This document shows positions 32,327-43,096 of a stretch of 64,000 nt of DNA, piece by piece (within the stretch, counting starts at the first letter, position 1; every line of letters begins with the position of its first letter). Origin of the DNA: Bacilli bacterium. Its GTDB lineage: Bacteria > Bacillota_I > Bacilli_A > RF39 > UBA660. Under the pieces are notes generated by a model. It was not told the DNA's origin. It searched no databases and saw only the letters and a program-made list of their open reading frames with translations. The position numbers and the translations under genes were made by a program. The DNA lies in the NCBI GenBank assembly GCA_900752905.1, contig CAADWX010000019.1, forward strand, positions 14,911 through 78,910, written 5' to 3'.

Positions 32327-33337
32327 ATGAAGAAAAAAGGATTTACATTAATAGAACTTTTAGCAGTAATAGTAGTACTAGCAGTTATAGCATTAATAGC
32401 GACACCAATAGTATTAAACTTAGTAAAAACAGCTAAAATAGGTTCTGCAGAACAAAGCGTAACAGGATATGTAAAAGCAATAGAAAATACAATAATAAAG
32501 GACATGTTAGATGACAAAAATATATCTGATGGTACATATAAATATGATTCATTAGAGGTAGATGTAAGTGGAAAAAGACCAACAAACGGTTATTATATTT
32601 TAGAAAAAAATACTATAAAAAATGCTATCTTCTGTGTAGATGGATATACAATAGAATATAAAAATAGTGTATCTAAAAAAATATCAGATACATGTGAAGT
32701 ATTGTATCAAGTATATGAAAATGGTACAGCAATATATTTTAATCCAGAAACAGGAAAAGTATGTAATCAAAATGATGCAGTAAGTACAACAGGAACAAAA
32801 ACAGGATGTATGAAATGGTATACATTTAATGATGAAGGAAGTAAAACAGAAACAGTAAATATGATACTAGATCATAATACCACAGCAGGAGTAGCATATA
32901 ATTCAACAGGAAGTAATAGTGAAATGAAAGAAGTAAAAACAGCTCTAGATAATGATACAAGTACTTGGGATAGTAGTTTAAAAGCAAGATTAATAACAGC
33001 AAATGAAATAGCTAAAATAACAGGAAATACAAGTTTTGATGAGAAAACTTCATCAGATTGGTTCTATTTGGACAGTAATAATAAAACACAAGTAGCCAAT
33101 AGTACAAATAAATCAAAATATTCATGGCTTTATGATTATACAGAAAGTTGTGAGGAAAAAGGATGTAATATAGAAGATTCAAGTACAACTGCATATTGGA
33201 CAAGTTCTTCTACTGTAAATAGACCTAAATATGTGTGGATTGTGTATAGATTGGGTACTTTGGATTATAGTGATGTAAGTAATACTAATCGTGGTATTCG
33301 CCCAGTTATAACTATCTCAAAGTCTATAATCTCATAA
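32327..33337 (+). CDS. Type IV pilin-like protein (prepilin N-terminus)
   Basis: 336 residues from the ATG at 32327; GTG 32315 is in frame but overlaps the AGGAG site. MKKKG|FTLIELLAVIVVLAVIA has the prepilin peptidase cleavage site (Gly5|Phe6), Glu10 and the hydrophobic helix. After a ~60-residue conserved start comes a cysteine-containing outer domain ending in RGIRPVITISKS, a C-terminal pattern seen in many surface proteins of gut Bacillota. Codons end mostly in A (ACA, GCA, GTA), unlike neighbours that prefer T. The first 180 bases are nearly identical to the gene at 63798. No pilus assembly genes are nearby. A structural minor pilin or a surface adhesin are both possible. Confidence 0.85.
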   Translation: MKKKGFTLIELLAVIVVLAVIALIATPIVLNLVKTAKIGSAEQSVTGYVKAIENTIIKDMLDDKNISDGTYKYDSLEVDVSGKRPTNGYYILEKNTIKNAIFCVDGYTIEYKNSVSKKISDTCEVLYQVYENGTAIYFNPETGKVCNQNDAVSTTGTKTGCMKWYTFNDEGSKTETVNMILDHNTTAGVAYNSTGSNSEMKEVKTALDNDTSTWDSSLKARLITANEIAKITGNTSFDEKTSSDWFYLDSNNKTQVANSTNKSKYSWLYDYTESCEEKGCNIEDSSTTAYWTSSSTVNRPKYVWIVYRLGTLDYSDVSNTNRGIRPVITISKSIIS

Positions 33338-33427
33338 TTGGAATGTAGTAAATAAGATAGGAAAAATGAAATAAGGAAGTAAAAAAAATAATAAGAACAA
33401 ATGTAAAAATTTTTTTGAAATTTTTGT

Positions 33428-33461
33428 AAGGGGCAAGCTGGACTTGCCCCTTAAGTTTTTT
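33428..33461 (+). terminator. GC-rich terminator after the pilin-like gene
   Basis: AAGGGGCAAG-CTGGA-CTTGCCCCTT, then AAGTTTTTT: a 10-bp perfect stem, by far the most GC-rich hairpin of the window. It lies 90 bases after the stop. A second weaker hairpin (AAGATT...AATCTT plus T-run, 33484-33519) follows. Confidence 0.9.
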
Positions 33462-33597
33462 AAGTAGTAGCTTTTATATTTTTTAAGATTGAAAGAAGAA
33501 AAAAATCTTATTTTTTTTTAATAAAAATGTGATGTTAAATAAAAAAATATTGCTTTTTTTTATAATTAGTATATAATCAATTATTGGGTGTTTATGG

Positions 33598-34713
33598 ATG
33601 TATAAAAATATTGCTGATGAATTAAGAGAGATAAATTCTAGGGTTTCAGAAGTGTTAAAACAGGATGGGATAAAGAGATTTAGACTTGTAAGTTTAGGAA
33701 ACTCAATTGCTTCTGGGTATTCAATGGTAAGAAGTATAAAACCTTTATTATTAAGGAATATTTGGTTATATGATACTATGTATCATAAAAAAATTAAATT
33801 GGAGCTTCACCATTTTGCTAGGGCTCAAAATAATAATGATGAACATGTATATGAATGGTTAGTTAATAATATAATGGAATCTGAAATACATAAATTAAAT
33901 AGATTTGATTATTCTTGTAATGGTATGGTAACTCATGGAATAAATCAAGAAATAATTGAAGATTATTATCCTATTCATGTATATAATGATATAGGACTTA
34001 ATGATTGTGTTACTGAGTGTGATGATGAGTTGGCTAATGTAATTGTTTATAATGGTGGTACTGGGTCATTTTTAGATAATTTAACAAGAGGTGGAAAAAT
34101 AAATCGTAAACTTATGTATGGAATTAATAGAGATACATATGGTTTGGAGGCAATATTAAAATATATTCAAACTAGTAATAGGAAAAATCATAGTAATACG
34201 CAGGTTTATTTATGCGGCGCTCCAAATATATTAGGTTTAAATTTATCTAATTTTATTAATTTAAATTTAAAGAGTATAGCTAAAAAGTATTCTAATGTAG
34301 TTTATGTTGAACCAGTAAAATCAAAATTATTTTATAAAGAATTAGAAAATAAAAAGAGTGGATATAAACTAGATATTCATTATGATGAAAAAGAATATTT
34401 AAAATTTAATAAGAATATAATGAATTCTATAAATGATAATTATATGATTACAAAAGCTATGATAGAGATTGATAGAAAATTATATGAATTTAGTAGTGAG
34501 ATTGAATTTAATAAAGATTTATATGATCAAAATTATATATGGCAACGAATGAATATGATTATTATATGTGAAGCATGTAAATTGATTGATAGGGATTTAA
34601 AAATGATTTTTTATGAAAAATTAAATGATTATTTAATGAATAGATTACCTTATGATTTTTATTATATTGGTAAAGAAAATGTTAAGACTTTCTTTAAGCA
34701 AAATAAATTTTAA
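33598..34713 (+). CDS. SGNH/GDSL hydrolase-like protein
   Basis: 371 residues, no signal peptide. LVSLGNSIASGYS (~31-43) carries the block I nucleophile serine, NGGTGS (~152-157) sits where block III is expected, and KLDIHYDE (~259-266) looks like the block V Asp-x-His pair. Together these suggest an SGNH hydrolase, though the spacing differs from well-studied members. The last ~90 residues form a helical extension. Substrate unknown. The start at 33598 follows GGGTG; a T-run ending in ATAATTAG upstream probably holds the promoter. Confidence 0.65.
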   Translation: MYKNIADELREINSRVSEVLKQDGIKRFRLVSLGNSIASGYSMVRSIKPLLLRNIWLYDTMYHKKIKLELHHFARAQNNNDEHVYEWLVNNIMESEIHKLNRFDYSCNGMVTHGINQEIIEDYYPIHVYNDIGLNDCVTECDDELANVIVYNGGTGSFLDNLTRGGKINRKLMYGINRDTYGLEAILKYIQTSNRKNHSNTQVYLCGAPNILGLNLSNFINLNLKSIAKKYSNVVYVEPVKSKLFYKELENKKSGYKLDIHYDEKEYLKFNKNIMNSINDNYMITKAMIEIDRKLYEFSSEIEFNKDLYDQNYIWQRMNMIIICEACKLIDRDLKMIFYEKLNDYLMNRLPYDFYYIGKENVKTFFKQNKF

Positions 34714-34716
34714 TAT

Positions 34717-34745
34717 TGAGCATTTGATAAAATCAAATGCTTTTC
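34717..34745 (+). terminator. Terminator after the SGNH hydrolase gene
   Basis: GCATTTGAT-AAA-ATCAAATGC followed by TTTTCTTTT. Confidence 0.8.
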
Positions 34746-34782
34746 TTTTATATATGTGTTATAATTCTATTAGGTGTTTATT

Positions 34783-35766
34783 ATGTTTAAAATAGGAAAT
34801 GTAGAAATTAAAAATAGAGTTGTTTTGGCTCCTATGGCAGGGGTATGTGATAGTGCATTTCGTACTATTATAAAAGAAATGGGATGTGGGCTTATAACTG
34901 CTGAAATGGTTAGTGATAAAGCAATATTTTATGGTAATAAGAAGACTATTGATATGCTTTTTATGACTGATTATGAAAGGCCATTATCTCAGCAAATATT
35001 TGGAAGTGATGTTGATTCTTTTGTCTCTTCAGCAAAGTATATATATGAAAATATGCATCCAGATATAATTGATATTAATATGGGGTGCCCTGTTCCTAAA
35101 GTAGCGCTTAGAGCTCAAGCTGGGAGTGCTCTTCTTAAGGATCCAGAAAAAGTATATGAGATTGTCTCTAGTGTAAAGAAAGCTGTTCCTATTCCTGTTA
35201 CTGTAAAGATTAGAAGTGGATGGGACTTTAATAGTATAAATGCTGTAGAAATTGCATCGATAGTTGAAAAAGCTGGAGCTGATGCTATTACTGTTCATCC
35301 AAGAACTAGAAGTCAAGGATATAGTGGTAAGGCTGATTGGAATATAATAAAACAGGTAAAAGAAAAAGTTAGTATTCCGGTAATTGGTAATGGGGATATA
35401 TTGTCTTGTTATGATGCTAAAAGAATGATGGATGAAACTGGTTGTGATGCTGTTATGATAGGCCGTGGGGTTTTAGGTAATCCTTGGCTTATTAAGGAAT
35501 GTGTTGATTATTTAGAAAGCGGTAAAGAACCTAGTGTTGTATCTAGTCTTGATAGGCTTAATATGATACTACATCATTTATCTCTTATTAGAAAAAATAA
35601 AGATGAACATATTGCTGCACTTGAGATGAGAAGTCATGCAGCTTGGTATTTAAAAGGTGTTAAGAATTCAAGTTTACTTAAACAAAAGTTATTTAAAGCA
35701 ACTAAGATTGATGAATTTGAAGAGTTAATTAGAAATTTTATAGAAGGAAAAGAATATGAAGGCTAA
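34783..35766 (+). CDS. dus: tRNA-dihydrouridine synthase (DusB type)
   Basis: 327 residues from the ATG at 34783 (TTAGGTGTTT upstream). APMAGVCDSAFR and the FMN-binding barrel strands are clear; INMGCPVPKV carries the catalytic Cys, then RAQAGSALL, VTVKIRSGWD and AVMIGRGVLGNPWL. The enzyme reduces uridine in the tRNA D-loop using FMN and NADPH. It overlaps the RDD gene by 11 bases. Confidence 0.95.
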   Translation: MFKIGNVEIKNRVVLAPMAGVCDSAFRTIIKEMGCGLITAEMVSDKAIFYGNKKTIDMLFMTDYERPLSQQIFGSDVDSFVSSAKYIYENMHPDIIDINMGCPVPKVALRAQAGSALLKDPEKVYEIVSSVKKAVPIPVTVKIRSGWDFNSINAVEIASIVEKAGADAITVHPRTRSQGYSGKADWNIIKQVKEKVSIPVIGNGDILSCYDAKRMMDETGCDAVMIGRGVLGNPWLIKECVDYLESGKEPSVVSSLDRLNMILHHLSLIRKNKDEHIAALEMRSHAAWYLKGVKNSSLLKQKLFKATKIDEFEELIRNFIEGKEYEG

Positions 35767-36349
35767 TTTTAAACAAAGAAGTATCGCATATATTATTGAT
35801 TTTTTATTTCTTACAAGCTGTCTTATGATTTTGTATAATTTCGCACTTAAAACAGATGTTGTTAAAAAATATGAATATAAACTTGATTTATCTATGGAAA
35901 GTTTTATGAAACATGAGCTTAGTTTTAATGATTTTATAGATGATTACATAGAATATAATTATCAAATAGATTATAACAATTCACCAAAAAATATTTTGAA
36001 TTTGTTTTTTATAATAAGTTATTTTGTAATTGTACCTTTGTTTAGAGGTGGTCAAACTTTAGGTAAGAGTATAATGAAAATAAGAATAGTAGATAGAAAA
36101 ACAGGTGGTCGTGTTAAAGTGTTTAGTGTGTTTATTAGGTCTTTAATTATAAATGCACTAGGGTATAATATTTTAACTATTATATTTATTTCTTTTATGA
36201 AGGCTAAATGTTATTTTATAAGTGTCAGTATTTTGTCAATTTTACAATTATTACTGGTATTTATAAGTTCACATATGTTATTATATAGAAGAGATAAATT
36301 AGATTTAGAAGATATTTTAAGTGGATCGAAAGTTATATCTTTGAAATAG
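35756..36349 (+). CDS. RDD family membrane protein
   Basis: 197 residues, with the RDD pattern: FKQRSIAYIIDFLFLTSC (first segment with Arg and Asp), GGQTLGKSIMKIRIVDRKTG between segments 2 and 3, and a final helix near 160-175. Four membrane segments are likely. RDD proteins are proposed transporters or membrane modulators. It is translationally coupled to dus and followed closely by ackA. Confidence 0.85.
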   Translation: MKANFKQRSIAYIIDFLFLTSCLMILYNFALKTDVVKKYEYKLDLSMESFMKHELSFNDFIDDYIEYNYQIDYNNSPKNILNLFFIISYFVIVPLFRGGQTLGKSIMKIRIVDRKTGGRVKVFSVFIRSLIINALGYNILTIIFISFMKAKCYFISVSILSILQLLLVFISSHMLLYRRDKLDLEDILSGSKVISLK

Positions 36350-36364
36350 AAAAGAGGAAATTTT

Positions 36365-37546
36365 ATGAAAATATTATCAGTTAATGCAGGTAGTTCATCA
36401 TTGAAATTTCAAATGTTTGAAATGCCTGAGGAAAAAGTTATTATATCAGGAGTATTTGAAAGAATAGGTATTGAAAATAGCTTTTATACTATAAAAATTA
36501 ATGGTGAAAAAATAGAAAAAAAGAGAGATTTACCAAATCATGAGGTAGCTGTTTCTGTATTAATAGATGAGTTACTTTCAAATAATGTAATTAAATCATT
36601 AGATGAAATTAAAGGTGTTGGACATAGAATTGTACATGGTGGAGATAAGTACTCTTCTTCTGTTATATTAAATGAAGAAGTATTAGATGAAGTTTCTAAG
36701 TTAAATGATTTAGCGCCTCTTCATAATCCTGCTAATATTATGGGTGTTAGGGCATTTATGGAAAAAATTCCAAGTGCTACCCAAGTTGGATGTTTTGATA
36801 CTGCATTTCATCAAACAATAAAAGAAGATAGATTTATTTATGCTGTACCATATGAATGGTATCAAAAATATGGCGTTAGAAAATATGGATTTCACGGTAT
36901 GAGTCATAGATATGTATCTGAACGTGTATCTGAATTATTGGATAAGGAATTTTGTAATGTAATTGTTTGTCATTTAGGACAAGGTGGATCTATTAGTGCT
37001 GTAAGAGATGGTAGATGTATTGATACTACTATGGGATTTACTCCTAATTCTGGTATTGTTATGGGATCACGTTCTGGTGATATAGATTATGGAATTATAT
37101 CTTATATATCTAAAAAAACTGGTAAATCAATTGATGAAATTGATTATGATTTAAACAAGAATAGTGGTATGTTAGGTATTAGTGGTGTATCAAGTGATTT
37201 TAGAGATATAGATGCTAAAATAGGTGAGAAACATAAACCTTCTATTTTGGCTCACCATGTATATGTTAATTCTATAGTTGGTTATATTGCTAAATACTAT
37301 GTTGAATTAGGTGGTGTTGATGCAATTTGCTTTACAGCTGGTGTTGGAGAAAATGCCCCTCATATTAGACGTATGGTAATAGATAGACTTTCATGTCTTG
37401 GAATTAAAATTGATAAAAACTTAAATGAAGAATGTAGATTTGGAAAAGAAGGTATAATAACAACTGAAGATTCTAGTGTTCCATGTTATGTAATACCAAC
37501 AAATGAAGAAGTTATGATAGCAAGAGATACTTATAATTTCTTATAG
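36365..37546 (+). CDS. ackA: Acetate kinase
   Basis: 393 residues, full length. ILSVNAGSSSLKFQ (N-terminal signature), GFHGMSHRYVS (second signature), GSRSGDID and FTAGVGENAPHIR are all present. It makes ATP and acetate from acetyl phosphate. The ribosome site AGAGGAAA follows the RDD gene by 15 bases. No pta gene is in the window. Confidence 0.98.
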   Translation: MKILSVNAGSSSLKFQMFEMPEEKVIISGVFERIGIENSFYTIKINGEKIEKKRDLPNHEVAVSVLIDELLSNNVIKSLDEIKGVGHRIVHGGDKYSSSVILNEEVLDEVSKLNDLAPLHNPANIMGVRAFMEKIPSATQVGCFDTAFHQTIKEDRFIYAVPYEWYQKYGVRKYGFHGMSHRYVSERVSELLDKEFCNVIVCHLGQGGSISAVRDGRCIDTTMGFTPNSGIVMGSRSGDIDYGIISYISKKTGKSIDEIDYDLNKNSGMLGISGVSSDFRDIDAKIGEKHKPSILAHHVYVNSIVGYIAKYYVELGGVDAICFTAGVGENAPHIRRMVIDRLSCLGIKIDKNLNEECRFGKEGIITTEDSSVPCYVIPTNEEVMIARDTYNFL

Positions 37547-37562
37547 TAGAAAGAGTGGTAAA

Positions 37563-38522
37563 ATGGGTGATATTAAAAAGAAAATATATAGATTAATTAA
37601 AAAAAGTGATACAATTGTTATCGCCCGTCATGTTGGCCCTGATCCAGATGCACTTGGAAGTAGTATAGGACTTAAAGAATCAATTTTGGCTACATTTCCA
37701 AATAAGAGTGTATATGTGGTGGGTAGCCCTGCAACTAAGTTTAAATATCTAGGAAATTTAGATAAAGTTCCATCTTATATATCTAAAAATGCATTGTTAA
37801 TAGTAACTGATACACCTAATATAAAAAGAATAGATGGTGTTAATTTATCTGATTTTAAAAATATTATTAAAATAGATCATCATCCTTTTGTTGAAAAATT
37901 TGCTGATGTTGAATGGATTGATACTACAGCTAGTAGTGCTTCTCAAATGATTATGGAACTTATTTTTTCAACAAAACTTGTCATGACTAAAAAAAGTGCT
38001 GAAGATTTATATATTGGACTTGTTTCTGATACAGATAGATTCTTATTTTCTTATACAACTGCTAAAACTTTTAGTTTAGTATCTAGGCTATTAGAGGAAA
38101 CTAATATTGAGATAGTTCCTCTTTATAAGGATTTATTTATGAGACCTTTTAAAGAAATGAAATTTGAAGGTTATATATCTAACCATTTAATTGTTACAGA
38201 GCATGGTTTTGCGTATGCTTATTTAGATGAGGATGCTCTTAATAGATATAAAGTTGATCCTGCTACTGCAGGAAATATGGTTAATAATTTTAACTATGTT
38301 GAAGATTTTGTGGCATGGGCTGTATTTTCTTGTGATAAAGTAAATGGTAATATAAGGGGTTCTATTAGATCAAGAGGACCTGTTATAAATGAAGTTGCTG
38401 CTAAATATAATGGTGGTGGTCATGAGTTTGCTAGTGGTGTTAGATTGAATTCTAAAGAAGAAGTTGAAGCTATGGCACAAGATTATGATAAAGTATGTGA
38501 AGAGTATAATAAAAGTCTATAA
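37563..38522 (+). CDS. nrnA: DHH/DHHA1 phosphoesterase, NrnA type (oligoribonuclease / pAp phosphatase)
   Basis: 319 residues. GPDPDALGSS (~24-33), TDTPN (~80-84) and IDHHP give the DHH metal site; the DHHA1 domain ends in NGGGHEFASGVRL. NrnA removes short RNA leftovers and dephosphorylates pAp. It lies 16 bases after ackA, in the same direction and probably co-transcribed. Confidence 0.92.
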   Translation: MGDIKKKIYRLIKKSDTIVIARHVGPDPDALGSSIGLKESILATFPNKSVYVVGSPATKFKYLGNLDKVPSYISKNALLIVTDTPNIKRIDGVNLSDFKNIIKIDHHPFVEKFADVEWIDTTASSASQMIMELIFSTKLVMTKKSAEDLYIGLVSDTDRFLFSYTTAKTFSLVSRLLEETNIEIVPLYKDLFMRPFKEMKFEGYISNHLIVTEHGFAYAYLDEDALNRYKVDPATAGNMVNNFNYVEDFVAWAVFSCDKVNGNIRGSIRSRGPVINEVAAKYNGGGHEFASGVRLNSKEEVEAMAQDYDKVCEEYNKSL

Positions 38523-38532
38523 AAATGAATTT

Positions 38533-38553
38533 AGGATTAAAATAATCCTTTTT
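38533..38553 (+). terminator. Terminator after nrnA
   Basis: AGGATT-AAAAT-AATCC-TTTTTT; short stem. The T-run is followed by TATGTTAAAAT, the likely -10 of the next unit. Confidence 0.6.
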
Positions 38554-38582
38554 TATGTTAAAATAATCAGTAGGTGATTTTC

Positions 38583-40705
<2,123 letters not shown>

Positions 40706-40710
40706 TTTAT

Positions 40711-40738
40711 AAAAAAAGTAACTTTTGTTACTTTTTAT
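40711..40738. terminator. Bidirectional terminator between convergent genes
   Basis: AAAAAAAGTAAC-TTTT-GTTACTTTTT between the phosphoesterase gene (+) and the membrane protein gene (-). Confidence 0.85.
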
Positions 40739-41084
40739 TTATACCAAGCATACTTCCAAATACACAAGATAAAAGTATTATTATGTAGTATATAATTGTT
40801 TGTAAATTAAATTCTTTTATAAATATTAAATTAATTATAAGAATGATAAATATAACTATACCACTTAATTTTAATCCTTCTAACCATCCTTTTTTCTTAC
40901 TTTTTTTACCTAATAAAATTCCTGATATAAATAAAGATATAATAATTATTATCATTTTTAATGTGTTAAATATATTTTCATTTACTATGTTAAAATAATA
41001 TAAAATATTTAATAGAAATGCACCTATAATTATTGATGATGTACTAATTAATAGACTTATACTTAAATTTTTTAATTTTTTCAT
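40728..41084 (-). CDS. TIGR04086-family four-helix membrane protein
   Basis: 118 residues from the ATG at 41084, preceded by TTAGGTGAAATTT. Four membrane segments: ~8-30, ~40-60, ~72-92 and ~96-114, with a basic loop KKSKKKGWLEGL between 2 and 3, matching the YrzE/TIGR04086 family of Bacillota. Function unknown. It is transcribed against its neighbours and diverges from the YetF-like gene. Confidence 0.75.
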   Translation of the reverse strand: MKKLKNLSISLLISTSSIIIGAFLLNILYYFNIVNENIFNTLKMIIIIISLFISGILLGKKSKKKGWLEGLKLSGIVIFIILIINLIFIKEFNLQTIIYYIIILLSCVFGSMLGINKK

Positions 41085-41158
41085 AAATTTCACCTAATAA
41101 AGATTATGAATTTGTATAGAAAAAAATGATAAGTACATAATTATAATAGGTGATATAT

Positions 41159-41788
41159 ATGTATTTATCTTTAGTTTTAAAAACTTTATTTTTATATATT
41201 TTTATTATTATAGGGTATAGAGTTATGGGAAAAAAGGAATTGGGACAATTAAGTGTTATAGATTTAATTGTATCTATTTTAATAGCTGATATGGCTGCTG
41301 TTTGTATTGAGGAACAGGAGTATTCTGTATTTATATCTGTAGTTCCTATGTTAACTCTTATTGTTATGCAGATATTACTTAGTTATATTTCTGTTAAAAG
41401 CAATAAGTTTAGGAATATAATAGATGGTAAACCAACTGTACTTATAAATAGAGGTAAAGTAAATTTTAGCGCTATGAGTAAATTAAGATATAGTTTAGAT
41501 GATTTAACTACTCAACTTAGAGAACAGGGTGTTAAAAGTTTAGAAGAGGTAGATTATGCTATTTTAGAAAATAGTGGTACTTTATCAATATTTAAAAATA
41601 CCAAAGAATATCCTTTACCTTTAATTCTTGATGGTGAAATAGATTATGCTACTTTAATTGAGATTAAAAAAGATAAAAAGTGGTTAGATAAGATGTTAAA
41701 AAACGAAAATATAGAACTTAAAGATGTATTTTATGCTTTTTATACAAAAGATAAAACTTATATAATAAAAAGGAAAGAATTATTGTAG
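41159..41788 (+). CDS. DUF421/YetF family membrane protein
   Basis: 209 residues from the ATG at 41159 (AGGTGAT upstream). Three membrane segments, with YRVMGKKELGQLSVIDLIVS and a soluble C-terminal part including LINRGKVNFSAM and RYSLDDLTTQLREQGV, are typical of DUF421. The family includes spore-linked YetF and YdfS types but also occurs in non-sporulating species. Role unknown. Confidence 0.9.
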   Translation: MYLSLVLKTLFLYIFIIIGYRVMGKKELGQLSVIDLIVSILIADMAAVCIEEQEYSVFISVVPMLTLIVMQILLSYISVKSNKFRNIIDGKPTVLINRGKVNFSAMSKLRYSLDDLTTQLREQGVKSLEEVDYAILENSGTLSIFKNTKEYPLPLILDGEIDYATLIEIKKDKKWLDKMLKNENIELKDVFYAFYTKDKTYIIKRKELL

Positions 41789-41829
41789 AAATTTTTTCTT
41801 TTTTTTATTATAATTAGTATGGTGATGTT

Positions 41830-42744
41830 ATGATGAATTTAATAATAGGAAGTCATGTTTCTTATAAAAAGAATGATCAATTAGTTGGAAGTGTTAAAGA
41901 AGCTATTAGTTATGGTGCTAATACATTTATGTTTTATACAGGAGCTCCTCAAAATACAAGAAGAGATTCTATAGATATGAATTTGGTAGAGGAAGCAAAA
42001 AGATTAATGAGTGAAAATAATATTGATATTAATAATGTAATTATTCATGCTCCATATATTGTTAATTTAGCTAATGAAAATAATTTTGAGTTTTCTATAA
42101 ATTTTTTAAAACAAGAAATTGAAAGAGCTCATATTTTGGGTATTAAAAAAGTTGTTTTACATCCTGGAAGTCATGTTGGACTTGGTAGTGAAAAGGGAAT
42201 AGAAAATATTGCTTCAGCGCTTAATCAAGTACTAAAGAGTGATAATGATGTAATAATTTGTCTTGAAACTATGGCTGGTAAAGGTAGTGAATGTGGTAGA
42301 ACTTTTGAAGAAATAAAATCTATTATTGATAGAGTTGATAATAAAGAATTAATAGGTGTATGTTTAGATACTTGTCATATTAATGATGCTGGATATGATT
42401 TAAATGATTTTGATAGTGTAATAGAAGAGTTTGATAAAATAATAGGAATAGATAAATTATATTGTGTTCATGTTAATGATAGTAAAAATTCTATTGGTTC
42501 ACATAAAGATAGACATGAAAATATAGGATATGGTACTATTGGCTTTGAGAATTTAATTAAAGTTTTATATAATGAAAAATTAGAAAATATTCCAAAAATA
42601 CTTGAAACTCCATATATAGTGGATTCTATATCTGATAAAAAAACTTATCCACCATATAAACAAGAAATTGAAATGATAAGAAGTAAAAAATTTAATTCTA
42701 ATTTATTAGAAGACGTAAGAGAATATTATAAAAAGAAGATTTGA
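41830..42744 (+). CDS. nfo: Endonuclease IV (AP endonuclease)
   Basis: 304 residues. GSHVSY (~7-12), FMFYTGAPQNTRR, NVIIHAPYIVNLAN, VVLHPGSHVG, CLETMAGKGSECG, VCLDTCHINDAGYD and CVHVNDSKNS carry the three-zinc ligands. It cuts DNA at abasic sites during base-excision repair and fits with the OGG-type glycosylase at 61687. GGTGATGTT precedes tandem ATGs at 41830 and 41833. Confidence 0.97.
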   Translation: MMNLIIGSHVSYKKNDQLVGSVKEAISYGANTFMFYTGAPQNTRRDSIDMNLVEEAKRLMSENNIDINNVIIHAPYIVNLANENNFEFSINFLKQEIERAHILGIKKVVLHPGSHVGLGSEKGIENIASALNQVLKSDNDVIICLETMAGKGSECGRTFEEIKSIIDRVDNKELIGVCLDTCHINDAGYDLNDFDSVIEEFDKIIGIDKLYCVHVNDSKNSIGSHKDRHENIGYGTIGFENLIKVLYNEKLENIPKILETPYIVDSISDKKTYPPYKQEIEMIRSKKFNSNLLEDVREYYKKKI

Positions 42745-42760
42745 TCTTCTTTTTTTATAG
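42736..42760. terminator. Terminator between nfo and the convergent small gene
   Basis: AAGAAGA-TTTGA-TCTTCTT followed by TTTTT. It overlaps the ends of both genes. Confidence 0.8.
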
Positions 42761-43018
42761 ATAACTTTTATATTTTTCTTTATATTTAATTATTAATTTT
42801 TCGGCTATTTTATAACTTTTTGGTTTTAATATATTTTTAATTTTATTTAGAGTAACAGATGTATCATTAAAACACATTTCATACCAATTTTCTTTTATAT
42901 ATGTATAAACTATTTCTAATTCATCATCATCTATTGTTATATTATTTTTTATACAATAATTTTTTATATCATTTTTATTCATTTTAGAAATATAAAATTT
43001 AAGATATTTTTCTATCAA
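42755..43018 (-). CDS. Small helical protein, DUF2624-like (YqfT)
   Basis: The frame opens at 43120, but AGGTGATAAT directly precedes a TTG at 43018, giving 87 residues (MIEKYLKFYISKMNKNDIKN and onward), mostly helical. In Bacillus subtilis nfo (yqfS) is followed by yqfT, a DUF2624 protein; here a similar-sized helical protein sits next to nfo but convergent. The DUF2624 link rests on size, helical pattern and neighbourhood, so it is tentative. Confidence 0.5.
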   Translation of the reverse strand: MIEKYLKFYISKMNKNDIKNYCIKNNITIDDDELEIVYTYIKENWYEMCFNDTSVTLNKIKNILKPKSYKIAEKLIIKYKEKYKSYL

Positions 43019-43096
43019 ATTATCACCTAATAAATAATATGCAAATATTTTAGAATAATGTTTTTTATTTGTTTTAAAATAAAAATAGGTGATAAT

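Noticed and set aside
32720..33337. Possible diversity-generating retroelement target in the pilin C-terminal domain
   Set aside because: No reverse transcriptase, template repeat or adenine-specific variation is visible in the window.
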